A stretch of DNA of 64,000 nt from Acidobacteriota bacterium (GCA_026394055.1 JAPKYZ010000026.1:157354-221353), one strand, 5' to 3'; numbered from the stretch's first letter, positions 48,355 through 58,979 are shown. The notes: generated from the sequence alone by a model not told the origin. Numbers and translations: made by a program.

Positions 48355-49587
48355 TTACTTGGCGAGGCCGGCGAGCGTGGCCACCAGCAGAGCCGCCCAC
48401 TGCGGGCCTTTGTAGCCATCGGCGCGGTCATCATACGCTTCATCGAGCGAATGCGCGCCGCGGGCGGCTCCGCCGCCGCCGATGGTGATCGACGGAATGC
48501 CGAGCGAGAGTGGTACGTTCGAATCCGTGCTGCCGGAGCCGGTGGAGAACACGGTCAAGCCCACTGCTTTGGCGGTCTCCATGGCGGTCTTGGCCATCGG
48601 CTTGGCGTCGGAGGCCTCGGTAGCGGGGCGGATGCCGATCGACTTGATGTCGAGCTCCAACGGCGCTTTCGATTCCGGCCAGCGGGCCTTTTCGGCCTCG
48701 AGCGCTCCCTGCAAAGCGCCACGGAAGCGCTCGTCGAGCGCCTTCAATTCCAACGGCGATTCCGAACGCAGGTCCACTTCCATGGAGACTTCGATGGGCA
48801 CCGAGTTCACCGACGTGCCTCCGGTGACGGTGCCGACGTTGAAGGTGGTTTTGGGGGACTTGGGCACCTGGATATCGGCAATGCGGGCCATCGCCCGGCC
48901 CATGGCGTGCGCTGGGTTGGGCATGCCGAAGGCGCCGTAGCTGTGCCCGCCGCGGCCGCGGTAGGTGATCTTGTAGCGATTGCTGCCGACACCCCCGGAG
49001 GTGGCCCGGGCTCCGGCGCCGTCGACTGAGATGAAGGCGTCCACTTTGCCGACGTATTCGCCCTTCTCAAACAGGTAGCGGACGCCGCGCAGGTCGCCCT
49101 GCCCTTCTTCGCCTACGGTGGCCACAAATAGCACGGTGCCGGCGAACTTAATGTTGTGTTTCTGGAACGCTCGCGCGGTCGCCAGCAACACCGCCAAGCC
49201 GCGGCAATCATCTCCAATGCCCAGGCCGGTCATCTGCGTGCCGGAGCGCTTCACCTTCACGTCAGACGCTTCCGGGAACACCGTATCCAAGTGCGCCGAG
49301 AAGACGATGAGCGGCTTCGGTGCCGTCGAGCCCGGCCACCGGCTGATCACGTTGCCTTCCGCATCGGTGCGAATGTCGACCAGGCCCAGCGACTTCAGGC
49401 GCTTGGCATACTCAACGCCGCGCACCGTTTCTTTGAATGGCGGCGCGGGGATCTCGCAGATGGACGTCTGCTGTTCCAGCGTCCAGGCATTGTCGGCCTG
49501 GATCATGTCGAGCACGGGCTTGAGAGTGGCGGGAACCTCCTGGGCAACGAGAGGGAGAAAGAGTGAGAGCGAGAGGAGGCGATGCAT
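48355..49587 (-). CDS. M20-family zinc peptidase (PepT-like), exported
   Basis: A 410-residue protein with an N-terminal signal (RLLSLSLFLPLVA). The metal ligands are seen in FSAHLDTVFPE, IGDDCRGLAVLL, VATVGEEGQGDLRG (catalytic Glu) and GAHSLDEAYD near the end. The lid or dimerisation domain (GGHSYGAFGMPNPAH... VNSVPIEVSMEVDLR) is complete. This matches tripeptide-aminopeptidase or carboxypeptidase-type M20 enzymes. The ATG at 49587 was chosen over a longer frame lacking similarity. It follows a Uma2-family gene by 16 bases on the same strand. Specificity unknown. Confidence 0.88.
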   Translation of the reverse strand: MHRLLSLSLFLPLVAQEVPATLKPVLDMIQADNAWTLEQQTSICEIPAPPFKETVRGVEYAKRLKSLGLVDIRTDAEGNVISRWPGSTAPKPLIVFSAHLDTVFPEASDVKVKRSGTQMTGLGIGDDCRGLAVLLATARAFQKHNIKFAGTVLFVATVGEEGQGDLRGVRYLFEKGEYVGKVDAFISVDGAGARATSGGVGSNRYKITYRGRGGHSYGAFGMPNPAHAMGRAMARIADIQVPKSPKTTFNVGTVTGGTSVNSVPIEVSMEVDLRSESPLELKALDERFRGALQGALEAEKARWPESKAPLELDIKSIGIRPATEASDAKPMAKTAMETAKAVGLTVFSTGSGSTDSNVPLSLGIPSITIGGGGAARGAHSLDEAYDDRADGYKGPQWAALLVATLAGLAK

Positions 49588-49603
49588 GGTCAAAGAAAAG
49601 GGA

Positions 49604-50095
49604 TTATTCAGCTTTCGGAAACAGTTCCTGGCGGGTGAGGGTGAGGCGGCCTTCCAGTTGAAGTACGTCGACTTCAGTGAGGCGGCCAGTTTCAAAGACG
49701 GAGCACGTCTGGTCCTGTGGATCGACCACCCAGATGTGCGGCACACCAAACTCCTGATACTCGCGGAGCTTGGCTTTCAGTTCGGAGTAGCGGTCGTCGG
49801 GGGACACGATTTCGACGACGACCAGCGGCGGGTCGGAGGGAACTTCAGTCTGGGGCTCGTTCAAGAAAGCACAGACATCCGGGATGCGATAAACACCGCC
49901 CGTCATCGCCAGGCGCAATTCGGTGGCGGCGATCAGACCGGCCATCCGCAGGCGGAAGTAGATCTCGCCCTGCAATCGGGCATGGGTATAAGTGGGCATG
50001 CCCCGCTCCACCACCTCTCCATGGACGTATTCGCGGTCGTGCTCGTAGGAAGTGGAGAGGTAGTCGGCCAGGGGAACCATTACTTTGGTGGCCAT
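49604..50095 (-). CDS. Uma2-family (DUF820) putative restriction-like endonuclease
   Basis: A 163-residue protein with the Uma2 fold pattern. It contains EYVHGEVVERGMPTYTHARLQGEIYFRLR, GVYRIPDVCAFL and PPLVVVEIVSPDDRYSELKAKLREYQEFGVPHIWVVDPQDQ; the P-D ... E-x-V residues form a PD-(D/E)xK-like site. These proteins are abundant in Acidobacteriota and cyanobacteria and have no proven role. The ATG at 50095 overlaps the upstream cupin stop by one base (TGATG), so it is co-translated. A second Uma2 gene lies at 57419-58036. Confidence 0.85.
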   Translation of the reverse strand: MATKVMVPLADYLSTSYEHDREYVHGEVVERGMPTYTHARLQGEIYFRLRMAGLIAATELRLAMTGGVYRIPDVCAFLNEPQTEVPSDPPLVVVEIVSPDDRYSELKAKLREYQEFGVPHIWVVDPQDQTCSVFETGRLTEVDVLQLEGRLTLTRQELFPKAE

Positions 50096-50526
50096 CAGGT
50101 CCTCCACTTATAGAAGTAGAACGTCAGCGGCTTTTTGCCCGTGTTCACGATGCCGTGCAGTTTGCGGGCGCCGCAGTACATCATGGCGCCGGGCTTGACC
50201 TTTACCGTTTTGCCGTCGCAGAACATCTCGCCGGTGCCTTCGGTGATCACCATGAACTCTTCTTCCGGGTGCTCATGCGGCGGGTGCGGGGAGGCGCCGG
50301 GCTTCAGGCGGAGGCTGCCGGCGGTCATGCGCTTGCACATGCCGGTGGGGCCGTCGAAATAGATCAGCAGTTCGCCGGAGGGGTCCGGGACGCGCTTGGC
50401 GTCTTCCACATTGAAGGTGATGTTCGGCAGCGGGCCATCGATGGCAGCGGGGAACATCGGCATCGCGGCCGTACCTAAACCCGCGGCGCCCATGCCCACC
50501 GCGCCCAACAAGCTACGTCGCTTCAT
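50095..50526 (-). CDS. Tat-exported cupin-domain protein
   Basis: A 143-residue protein with a Tat-like signal (KRRSLLGAVGMGAAGLGTAA) and a single cupin barrel. The first cupin motif is seen in GASPHPPHEHPEEEFMVITEGTGEMF with three histidines and a glutamate, and the second in PGAMMYCGARKLHGIVNTG. A metal site is likely. The catalytic function cannot be assigned: cupins range from isomerases to dioxygenases. It overlaps the glutaminyl-cyclase-like gene by four bases upstream and the Uma2 gene by one base downstream. Confidence 0.82.
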   Translation of the reverse strand: MKRRSLLGAVGMGAAGLGTAAMPMFPAAIDGPLPNITFNVEDAKRVPDPSGELLIYFDGPTGMCKRMTAGSLRLKPGASPHPPHEHPEEEFMVITEGTGEMFCDGKTVKVKPGAMMYCGARKLHGIVNTGKKPLTFYFYKWRT

Positions 50527-51440
50527 TTCTGATCCAGCCTCCTTAGGGTTTCCATCACGACTTTGCCCACCACCTCGAAACTCGCGGGGGCCAGTTTGTC
50601 CATCGTATCCCGCTCTGTGTGCCAGTAGCGATTAAGCGGGCCATAGTCGAAATCGATCAGGTCGATCGCCTCGACGCCCAGCCGACGGAAGGGGATATGG
50701 TCGTCTTCCATGGCGGTGGAGGCATCTTCAAAGTGCTTGCTGTAGCCCAGTTCCCGGGCAATGCTCCACACCAGCTTGACCAGAGCGGGCGAAGAGTTGG
50801 CGTCCTGCAGGAGATTCAAGTCCTTGTCGCCGATCATGTCGACGTTGATCAAGGCGTCGATGCGGGCCAGAAATCCGGTGGTGGCCCATTCGCGCGCCAA
50901 GTGGCGGCTGCCGTAGAGCGAATCGGTGGCCGACCAGTTGACGAAGGCTTCTTCGCCGTCATAGAAGACGATCCAGAGATCCTTCTTGCGGGGCAGTTTG
51001 GCCGAAACGCGAGCCAGTTCCAGCAGCAGGCCGGTGGAGGAACCGGCGTCGTTGGCGCCGACAAAGCGCATGTTGGGCGACGGCTTCGAGTCATAGTGCC
51101 CGGAGACCACCAGCGCCCGGGCGGCCGGTCCGGAGGCTTTCAAGCGGCACAGGATATTCTTCATCGCCACGGGTCCGGTGGGCGTCTGGGCGGGGAAGTT
51201 GCCTTCGGTCACCTCGCAACCAAAGGACTTCAGCTTGGCGATGATCCAGGCCTGGGTCTTCTGCAAGGCGGGCGAGCCGGGGGGCCGCGGGCCAAAGTCG
51301 ACGGCCTGGCGGGTGAACTCAAAGGCCGAAGCACCGCTGACACCCCTGGGACCGCCGCTCGCAGCGCCGCTACTTACTTGGGCCCACATCGGGAGCCCGC
51401 ACAGGGCCAACAGCAGGACGGGAATCATCACCACTATCAT
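50523..51440 (-). CDS. M28-family glutaminyl-peptide cyclotransferase-like protein, exported
   Basis: A 305-residue exported zinc protein with a signal peptide (PVLLLALCGLPMWAQ). The ligands and motifs are VVSGHYDSK, VGANDAGSSTGLLLELA, FYDGEEAFVNWSATDSLYGSR, EDDHIPFRRLG and RYWHTERDT. The DGEEAF followed by a tryptophan and the WHTERDT end are characteristic of glutaminyl cyclases rather than plain M28 aminopeptidases. Such enzymes convert N-terminal glutamine to pyroglutamate. It starts the minus-strand run QC, cupin, Uma2, M20. Confidence 0.82.
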   Translation of the reverse strand: MIVVMIPVLLLALCGLPMWAQVSSGAASGGPRGVSGASAFEFTRQAVDFGPRPPGSPALQKTQAWIIAKLKSFGCEVTEGNFPAQTPTGPVAMKNILCRLKASGPAARALVVSGHYDSKPSPNMRFVGANDAGSSTGLLLELARVSAKLPRKKDLWIVFYDGEEAFVNWSATDSLYGSRHLAREWATTGFLARIDALINVDMIGDKDLNLLQDANSSPALVKLVWSIARELGYSKHFEDASTAMEDDHIPFRRLGVEAIDLIDFDYGPLNRYWHTERDTMDKLAPASFEVVGKVVMETLRRLDQK

Positions 51441-51483
51441 AGGGAACTCGCCGCCGGACCGCGCTGCGTGGACAGAAAGCGAA

Positions 51484-51518
51484 AGCCGCGCCCACGGGTT
51501 TGAATCGTGGACGCGGCT
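51484..51518 (-). terminator. Probable terminator of carD
   Basis: Twelve-pair stem with one mismatch: AGCCGCGcCCAC and GTGGaCGCGGCT around an 11-base loop. On the minus strand it is followed by TTTCGCTTTC. It lies 40 bases past the CarD gene stop. Confidence 0.65.
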
Positions 51519-51558
51519 GGAGAGAAATCAGAGAATGCCCAGCGAAGAGTGGGCGGGC

Positions 51559-52068
51559 CTACATGGCTTCCGGGAAGGGGAGGCTGGCTTTGGCCAGCGA
51601 TTTGGCCAGAATGTCGATGGCCTCGGGATCTTTGGCGCTGCGGGCGGTGGCCACTTCAGCGATCAGCATTTGGCGGGAGCGGTCCAGCATCTTCTTTTCG
51701 CGGAACGAAAGCGGCTTTTCCTTTTGCAGGATCACCAAGCTCTTGAAAACCTGGGCGATTTCCAGCAGGCTGCCGTTCTGCATCTTGTCCGAGTTTTCTT
51801 TGAAGCGGTGCTTCCAATCGGCGCTGCATTTGCAGGTGCCGCAGGCCAGGTATTCCAGCACCTTGGCCACCTCGGTGTTTTTGGTCACCTTCCGCAACCC
51901 GACGTGGGTCACGTGCGAGAAAGGAACCATCACCGTCATGCTGGAGCATGCGAGGCGCAACAGGTAAAAGCGTTCAAACTGGCTCCCGAACGCTCGGGAG
52001 CTGATGTTTTCAATGGTGGCGACACCCTGGTTCGGGTAAACAACTTTTTCGCCAATTTGAAAGGTCAT
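51559..52068 (-). CDS. CarD-family transcription factor
   Basis: A 169-residue protein of the CarD/CdnL/TRCF group. The N-terminal RNA polymerase-interacting domain is recognised by FQIGEKVVYPNQGVATIENI and FYLLRLACSSMTVMVPFSHV. The C-terminal part is helical (LLEIAQVFKSLVILQKEKPLSFREKKMLDRSRQMLIAEVATARS). CdnL-type proteins bind RNA polymerase beta and stabilise open complexes at ribosomal and other promoters. An extra CGTCKC loop in the middle is unusual and could bind a metal. It has a strong promoter upstream and a terminator after, so it is monocistronic. Confidence 0.9.
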   Translation of the reverse strand: MTFQIGEKVVYPNQGVATIENISSRAFGSQFERFYLLRLACSSMTVMVPFSHVTHVGLRKVTKNTEVAKVLEYLACGTCKCSADWKHRFKENSDKMQNGSLLEIAQVFKSLVILQKEKPLSFREKKMLDRSRQMLIAEVATARSAKDPEAIDILAKSLAKASLPFPEAM

Positions 52069-52146
52069 GCGGGGACCTCGCTATCTTTCTCGGTGTTCGT
52101 ACACCTAATGGGGGTTACACTGCGTTACAACCTTGCTTCGTTTTTG

Positions 52147-52175
52147 AGGTTAAACGGGATCGCTGATGATGTCAA
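52147..52175 (-). promoter_or_regulatory. Sigma-70-type promoter of carD
   Basis: On the minus strand TTGACA (52170-52175) is followed after exactly 17 bases by TAACCT (52147-52152). Transcription would begin near 52140, giving a leader of about 70 bases before the carD ATG at 52068. The -35 is a perfect match to consensus. Confidence 0.7.
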
Positions 52176-52179
52176 TAAA

Positions 52180-52336
52180 AAAAATGCATGCGAAAACTTG
52201 AAACCATGGGCCGCCAGCTGAATCCGAGCTGCACAGAGCGCGGGAATCACCCCGATCACCGCAGACTTCCGGGTGCAGGTTTCCGCCCTACCTAACACCT
52301 TCTTGCGGTGGCTAGGGGAAAGGCCCTAACCACCTC
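52180..52336. other. GC-rich non-coding stretch with a hairpin
   Basis: No reading frame stands out. It contains several short complementary stretches, and near the end (52307-52334) a GGTGG-TAGGG/CCCTA-CCACC stem with one mismatch, just past the stop of the isomerase fragment. It could be a structured leader or small RNA; I found no match to a riboswitch class I know. Confidence 0.4.
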
Positions 52337-52738
52337 TCAGAAGTGGGTCCCTGCGCGCTGGAGATTCCGTATAAAGTCAAGATTCTTCTGCATATCCGCC
52401 GGGATGTCCTTGGATGGGGCGTCAGTTTCGAGGTTGGCAAAGCCACTCCAACCTAGTTCCTTCACGATTTGGAGAATCAGGGCGAAATTGATGGTCCCCT
52501 GCCCCAGATAGCTCGGGTTGTCCTTGAGGTGGATCTGGCCAATTCCGTCCTTGCCCATCGCCCTGAGCTCCGCAATGGGATCGAAACCCGCTTTTAACAA
52601 ATTGCCGCAATCGTAGTAGATCTTGACGGCCGAGGAGCGGCAACGTTCAATGACAGTAAAATTGTCACGGGCGTTGACAGTGTTCTCCAGTGCGAGAACG
52701 AGGCCCGCTTGGCTGGCGGCCGGGCGTGGCTGAACTAC
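52337..52738 (-). pseudogene. C-terminal fragment of a sugar-phosphate isomerase/epimerase (TIM barrel)
   Basis: The frame is open from about 52738 to the stop at 52337. It encodes about 133 residues: LVLALENTVNARDNFTVIERCRSSAVKIYYDCGNLLKAGFDP, then GQIHLKDN and SGFANLETDAPSK. These are the last strands of the xylose-isomerase-like TIM barrel family, with the metal-binding Glu, Asp/Cys and His-x-K residues. The N-terminal half (about 140 residues) is missing and no good start codon is available near the open end. So this is a truncated remnant. It is separated from carD by a GC-rich gap and from the TonB-type gene by 57 bases. Confidence 0.65.
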
Positions 52739-52795
52739 TCAGGAAGTGACGGCGAATCGATGAGATTGAGTCGGCCGCAGCGCGAGTGCGGGCGG

Positions 52796-55429
52796 CTAAA
52801 AGCTGAGCTGCAGCACCAGCCGGAAGGTCCGGCCGTCGTTGAGGGTGTTGGTGATGACGCCGAAGTTGGGATCGGTCAAAGTGTTGCCCGGCTGCGCGAA
52901 CTGCGGCGTGTTGGACAGATTGATGGATTCGAGGCGGAACTGCAGACGCGTCTCGCGCGGCAGCGCCCAGGTTCCGGCCAAGCTGGCATTCAGGTTGTTG
53001 ATCCGCGCGCGCCGGAAAGTGTTGCGTCCGATATTGCCGCGCAGTTCGCCCGGTCCGACATAGGAGAAGGCCGACCGGGGCAGCAGCGCTCGCGATAGAT
53101 CAGGGTGGCTGATGGTGTTGCCCAGGACGGAGGGGTCCACCACATTGGGCCGGTCCCCGCTGATGCCGTCCACATTGCCGAACCCCGGGGCATCGGAGCC
53201 GGTCCGCAGCCCAAATGGCGTTCCGGTCTTGGCCAGCGCCACGCCAGACAAAGTCCAGGCGCCACGCCAGCGCCCAGGCTTCAGCGGCAGCGCCCAACTG
53301 CCGCGGGTGAGAAACGCGTGCGGCTGATCGAAGTCCGACAAGGCCCGCAGGTCGCGGTGCGAGAGCCGGTCGCTCTGGTTGTTGTTGTTGAAGGCATCGG
53401 AATCGTAGGCCGTATTGGTGTAGCTGTTGCCGGTGTCGATCGACTTTGAAAACCAGTAGGCCACTTCCAGCCCCAAACCATGCCAGCGCGAAATGGTGAG
53501 CGAGGTCCGGAAGGCATCGTAGTAGGCTCGCGAGCCGTTGGCGATGAAGCGGATGTCGCTGTAGCGAGGGTCCGGACGCCGGGCGTCGATGTTGCCGGTG
53601 GAGAGTGCTCCGGTGGTTGCGACCGCGCGATTGAGCACCCAGCGCTGCAGCAGCTTGACGGCGCGGCTGCCAATGTAGCCCGTCTGCCAGCTCCAACCCG
53701 GGCGTGGTGAGAACTCCCAGACCAGGTTGTACTGGTGCGAATAGGGCGACACCAGGTCTGAAGAAAAGTCATAGAGCACGACGCGCGACGGCAGCGGTGC
53801 ATTGATGGGCAGAGGATTCACCAGGTCCGGATCCTGCCGCACCAGCTTGATATTCCGGGGTGCGTTGAACCGCGTCTGCTGATAGGTGACCGGGTAGATC
53901 TCGCTGTAGTGGAGGCCGTAGGCCGCCCGCAGCACGTGGCGGCCGGTCCGCCAAGCTAGTCCGAGCGATGGCGCCAGATTATTCGTGTCCGGGCTGAAGG
54001 GCAGCGTGTTGCGGTTCAAGAGCTCGCGCGGCTGCGAGGCGACGCGATAGGCAAGGCCGTAGGTGACCGTGAACTGGTTCGAGACTGTCCACTTCTCTTG
54101 AACGTAGGCCATCGCCTCACGATTGCGGAAGGAGCGGCGCAGGTCCTCAGTGGCAACGGAGGTAAAGAAGGTCGTGGGCAGCCCCAGGCGGAGGTTGGTG
54201 ATCGGCGTGTTGCCATAGTTGGCATTGAAGCTGAAGGCGCCCAACTGAGAGTCGCCTTCGTAGCCGTTCAACTGATGGGTGAGGTACTCGGCGCCAAAGC
54301 TCGTGTAGCGGCGGCCGCGCGAGATCTGCCATTGGGCCACCAGGCGTGCGTCATTCTGGACTCGATCGATCGGCAGCGCGTTCTGCGAGTTGATGTTGGT
54401 CAGCGCGGTGCCCACAAAGATGCCCGGCCCCAGGTTGTTCTTCTCGGGCACGATCAAGGTGTGCGTGCGGTCAAACGACAGGCCGAGGTTCATCACCACC
54501 TGCGGTGACCAGGCACGGCTCCAAGCCCAGCCGGCGCTGTGGGCGCGCGTGCTGGTGTCGGGGTTTTGGCCCTTCACTAACTGAAAGGCAGTCACCTGCT
54601 GCAACACCCAGCTGTAGCGGGCGGTGAGATGGTCGCGGGGGCCCAACTGTTGGTCGAGCCGCGGAGCGAAGCGGTTATTGTCGACGGTCTGCGGCGAATT
54701 GGTGTTCAGCATTCGCGGGTCAATATCGGGGCGATTGGGAGGGACGGCCGGGAACGCATCAATGATGCGCTGGACGTAGGCGCGCCGGGCCGGATCGGTG
54801 GCCAGCGGCGTCCGTTCCGACAACAGGGGCACCAGGATGTTGCCGTTCACCATGCCGCGGATCTTGCGTTGGCTGGCCTCAAGCGTCAGGGCGCCTCCAC
54901 GCCAGGTGCGGCCGCCGGTGGTGAAGCCGTAGTCATTTTCGCGGGCCGGCAGCACACTACCCACTTGGAAGAAGGCGCGAGCAGATAGGATGCTGTTCAA
55001 GTGCCCGTAGTTCAGCTGTCCGTGCCAGGCGGTCCGTGCGGGGATGGCTGAAAAGAAGCGGGCCTTCGGTGGCGTGCCATACTCTGACCCGAAAAAGCTC
55101 CGCTCGGCTTCGAACTCGGTGACAAAGGTAGCGGTGACGCCCAGGCGCTGGTTCAGCTCCTTCAAGGCGTTGTTATCGATCAGGTTGAACTGAACGTTCT
55201 CGTTGCGGCGGCTCTCACCGGACTTGGCGTCGGTCTCGCCCAACAAATTCAGAGCCGTCCGGGCACTGGGCGCGGCGGCAGCGGGTTCAGGAGCCTCTTT
55301 GGCTTCCGGGGCCGGCTTGGCCTCGGCCGCCGGCTTGTTGTCAGAAGGCTTGTTATCCGCAGGCGCGCCCGCGCAGGGAACAGCGATCAAGAGAGAAAGG
55401 GCCGCCAGTTGGAAACGCAAGGGGGTCAC
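52796..55429 (-). CDS. Oar-like TonB-dependent receptor barrel protein
   Basis: An 877-residue outer-membrane protein. The signal peptide (FQLAALSLLIAVPCAGA) is followed by a low-complexity lysine/glutamate/proline/alanine stretch of about 35 residues. Then comes a long beta-barrel with aromatic-rich strands (RSFFGSEYGTPPKARFFSAIP; AYYDAFRTSLTISRWHGLGLEVAYWFSKSID; SDFDQPHAFLTRGSWALPL) and a C-terminal strand ending in phenylalanine (FRLVLQLSF). The strands SDFDQPHAF and GNIGRN..RRARINN are typical for the Oar-like receptors of Solibacter-type genomes. No plug domain or CarboxypepD_reg domain is visible at the front, which is unusual. It may import or secrete a polymer; function unknown. Confidence 0.8.
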   Translation of the reverse strand: MTPLRFQLAALSLLIAVPCAGAPADNKPSDNKPAAEAKPAPEAKEAPEPAAAAPSARTALNLLGETDAKSGESRRNENVQFNLIDNNALKELNQRLGVTATFVTEFEAERSFFGSEYGTPPKARFFSAIPARTAWHGQLNYGHLNSILSARAFFQVGSVLPARENDYGFTTGGRTWRGGALTLEASQRKIRGMVNGNILVPLLSERTPLATDPARRAYVQRIIDAFPAVPPNRPDIDPRMLNTNSPQTVDNNRFAPRLDQQLGPRDHLTARYSWVLQQVTAFQLVKGQNPDTSTRAHSAGWAWSRAWSPQVVMNLGLSFDRTHTLIVPEKNNLGPGIFVGTALTNINSQNALPIDRVQNDARLVAQWQISRGRRYTSFGAEYLTHQLNGYEGDSQLGAFSFNANYGNTPITNLRLGLPTTFFTSVATEDLRRSFRNREAMAYVQEKWTVSNQFTVTYGLAYRVASQPRELLNRNTLPFSPDTNNLAPSLGLAWRTGRHVLRAAYGLHYSEIYPVTYQQTRFNAPRNIKLVRQDPDLVNPLPINAPLPSRVVLYDFSSDLVSPYSHQYNLVWEFSPRPGWSWQTGYIGSRAVKLLQRWVLNRAVATTGALSTGNIDARRPDPRYSDIRFIANGSRAYYDAFRTSLTISRWHGLGLEVAYWFSKSIDTGNSYTNTAYDSDAFNNNNQSDRLSHRDLRALSDFDQPHAFLTRGSWALPLKPGRWRGAWTLSGVALAKTGTPFGLRTGSDAPGFGNVDGISGDRPNVVDPSVLGNTISHPDLSRALLPRSAFSYVGPGELRGNIGRNTFRRARINNLNASLAGTWALPRETRLQFRLESINLSNTPQFAQPGNTLTDPNFGVITNTLNDGRTFRLVLQLSF

Positions 55430-55496
55430 AGGTGCAGGGGAAAAGCTAGTTTAGCAGTCCCCAGACCGCCAACACCCCTAGGGCTGCCAGATCGAG

Positions 55497-57317
<1,821 letters not shown>

Positions 57318-57418
57318 CGGGGACGGCGAGAACTACCTTTTCTAGTATCCCATGACGGCGCGGTCTTGTGCCTTTGCCGGACAACCGCTTGATAAACTTG
57401 GAACAGGAGCGGCGTTTG

Positions 57419-58036
57419 ATGGCTACCAATCCGATTCCCCGGTTGACCGAAGAAGAGTATTTGCGCCTGGAACGGGCGGCGGAGTACAAGAGCGAGTACT
57501 ACCAGGGCGAGATGTTCGCGATGTCTGGCGCGTCGTTTCCGCATGCACGCCTCCAAAGCAATCTGTTGGTGGAATGGGCCTTAGCCCTCAGAGACAAGGA
57601 TTGTGCTGCATTGGGCTCGGATGTCCGCGTCCGCGTACCGGCGACGGGGCTATACACGTATCCTGACGTTATCGTGATTTGCGGCCCACCACAGTTCGCC
57701 GACGACCAGAAGGACACTGTGCTGAACCCCACCGTTATCATCGAAGTTCTGTCACCTTCAACGGAAAACTACGACCGGGGCCGGAAGTTCCAGCACTACC
57801 GAACGATTCCCTCGCTGCGGCACTATGTACTGGTCGAGCAGTCCGCCCTGCGCGTGGAGCACTACCAACGTCATGCGAACGAGACGTGGCTTCTGCGCCA
57901 GATGGACAAGCCCGAGGATGAGTTGCGTCTGGACACGATGGGCGTCGCGATCCCGTTGAAGCTGATCTATGCCAAAGTGGAACTACCACCCGAAATGCCG
58001 GCGGTGGAAGGGTTGCTCGGACTGCCGCGCAACTAG
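57419..58036 (+). CDS. Uma2-family (DUF820) protein
   Basis: A 205-residue protein: PRLTEEEYLRLERAAEYKSEYYQGEMFAMSGASFPHARLQSNLLVEW starts the family core. YTYPDVIVICG and LNPTVIIEVLSPSTENYDRGRKFQHYRTIPSLRHYVLVEQSALRVEHY contain the PD and E-x-L/V catalytic-like residues. It is the second Uma2 gene in the window, distinct from the one at 49604. An AGGAG ribosome site lies upstream of the ATG at 57419. It is transcribed away from lepA. Biological role unknown. Confidence 0.87.
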   Translation: MATNPIPRLTEEEYLRLERAAEYKSEYYQGEMFAMSGASFPHARLQSNLLVEWALALRDKDCAALGSDVRVRVPATGLYTYPDVIVICGPPQFADDQKDTVLNPTVIIEVLSPSTENYDRGRKFQHYRTIPSLRHYVLVEQSALRVEHYQRHANETWLLRQMDKPEDELRLDTMGVAIPLKLIYAKVELPPEMPAVEGLLGLPRN

Positions 58037-58080
58037 CCCCGCGCTGCGCCGATCAACAGACTGGGCATAAACTGGAGGGC

Positions 58081-58965
58081 ATGCATCTTTCGCGCCGCGC
58101 CTTTCCGTTGGTTCTGGCTTCGCCGCTTTTGGCGGCCCACCGCACTCGCATTGCGGTCTCCACCTATTCGTACTGGCACTTCCGCGGCCCCAAGCCCGAC
58201 ATCGAAAAGCTGCTGCCGAACGCCGCCGAAATTGGCTTTGATGGCGTGGAGCTGCTGCACCGCGGGATGGAGAGCGAAGAGCCGGCCTACATCGCCAAGA
58301 TCAAGCGCCTGGCGGCCGCCTACGGCATGTCGCTGCCGATGCTGTCGATCCACCAGGACTTTGTTTCGCCGGACGCGGCGGAGCGGCAGAAGCACATCGA
58401 CCACACCGTGCACTGCATGCGTCTGGCGGCGGCGCTGGGCATTCCCTATGTCCGCTTGAACTCCGGCCGCTGGAAGACCATCAAGAGCTTTGACGACCTG
58501 ATGAAGGTGAAGGGCGACGAGCCACCGCTGCCCGGTTATGTCGAAAAAGACGCCATCGATTGGTGCGTCGGCTCGATTGAAAAGTGTCTGCCGGAAGCGG
58601 AGAAGCTGGGTGTGTCGCTGTGTCTTGAAAACCACTGGGGCCTGACCACCAAAGTCGAGACACTGCTGGCCATCTGGAAGCGGGTGAACTCGCCGTGGCT
58701 GGGCCTGAATGTCGACACCGGCAACTATCCGGGCGACCCGTACATCGGCTTGTCGGCGCTGGCCTCCAACGCCACCATCGTCCAAGCCAAAACCTACTAC
58801 GGCGGCGGCGAATGGTACACCCTGGATCTCGACTATCCGCGCATGGCGGGCATCTTGAAGAAGGCCAATTTCAAGGGCTGGGTGTCGCTGGAAATGGAAG
58901 GCAAAGAAGACCCGGCGACTGCCGTGCCCAAGAGCTACGACGTGCTGCGCAAGGCCTTCAGCTAA
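58081..58965 (+). CDS. Tat-exported sugar-phosphate isomerase/epimerase-like TIM-barrel protein
   Basis: A 294-residue protein with a Tat signal (HLSRRAFPLVLASPLLAA). The xylose-isomerase-like TIM barrel follows: SYWHFRGPKPDIEKLLPNAAEIGFDGVELLH, then LEAHY-type motifs at SLCLENHWGLTTKVET (metal Glu), GLNVDTGNYPGDPYIG (Asp), VQAKTYYGGG, and VSLEMEGKEDP (Glu). All four expected metal ligands seem present. The substrate is unknown; members include hydroxypyruvate isomerase and 3-dehydroshikimate-like enzymes. It stands alone, with its start 45 bases after the Uma2 stop. Confidence 0.82.
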   Translation: MHLSRRAFPLVLASPLLAAHRTRIAVSTYSYWHFRGPKPDIEKLLPNAAEIGFDGVELLHRGMESEEPAYIAKIKRLAAAYGMSLPMLSIHQDFVSPDAAERQKHIDHTVHCMRLAAALGIPYVRLNSGRWKTIKSFDDLMKVKGDEPPLPGYVEKDAIDWCVGSIEKCLPEAEKLGVSLCLENHWGLTTKVETLLAIWKRVNSPWLGLNVDTGNYPGDPYIGLSALASNATIVQAKTYYGGGEWYTLDLDYPRMAGILKKANFKGWVSLEMEGKEDPATAVPKSYDVLRKAFS

Positions 58966-58979
58966 AACGCCTGCTGCCT

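Noticed and set aside
51489..51512. tRNA T-arm-like sequence
   Set aside because: The stem and GGTTTGAAT loop superficially resemble a T-arm, but no acceptor, D or anticodon arm is found; it is part of a terminator hairpin.
52180..52336. Cobalamin- or SAM-type riboswitch upstream of carD
   Set aside because: Some short words look similar, but the conserved core sequences are missing and the gene context does not fit.
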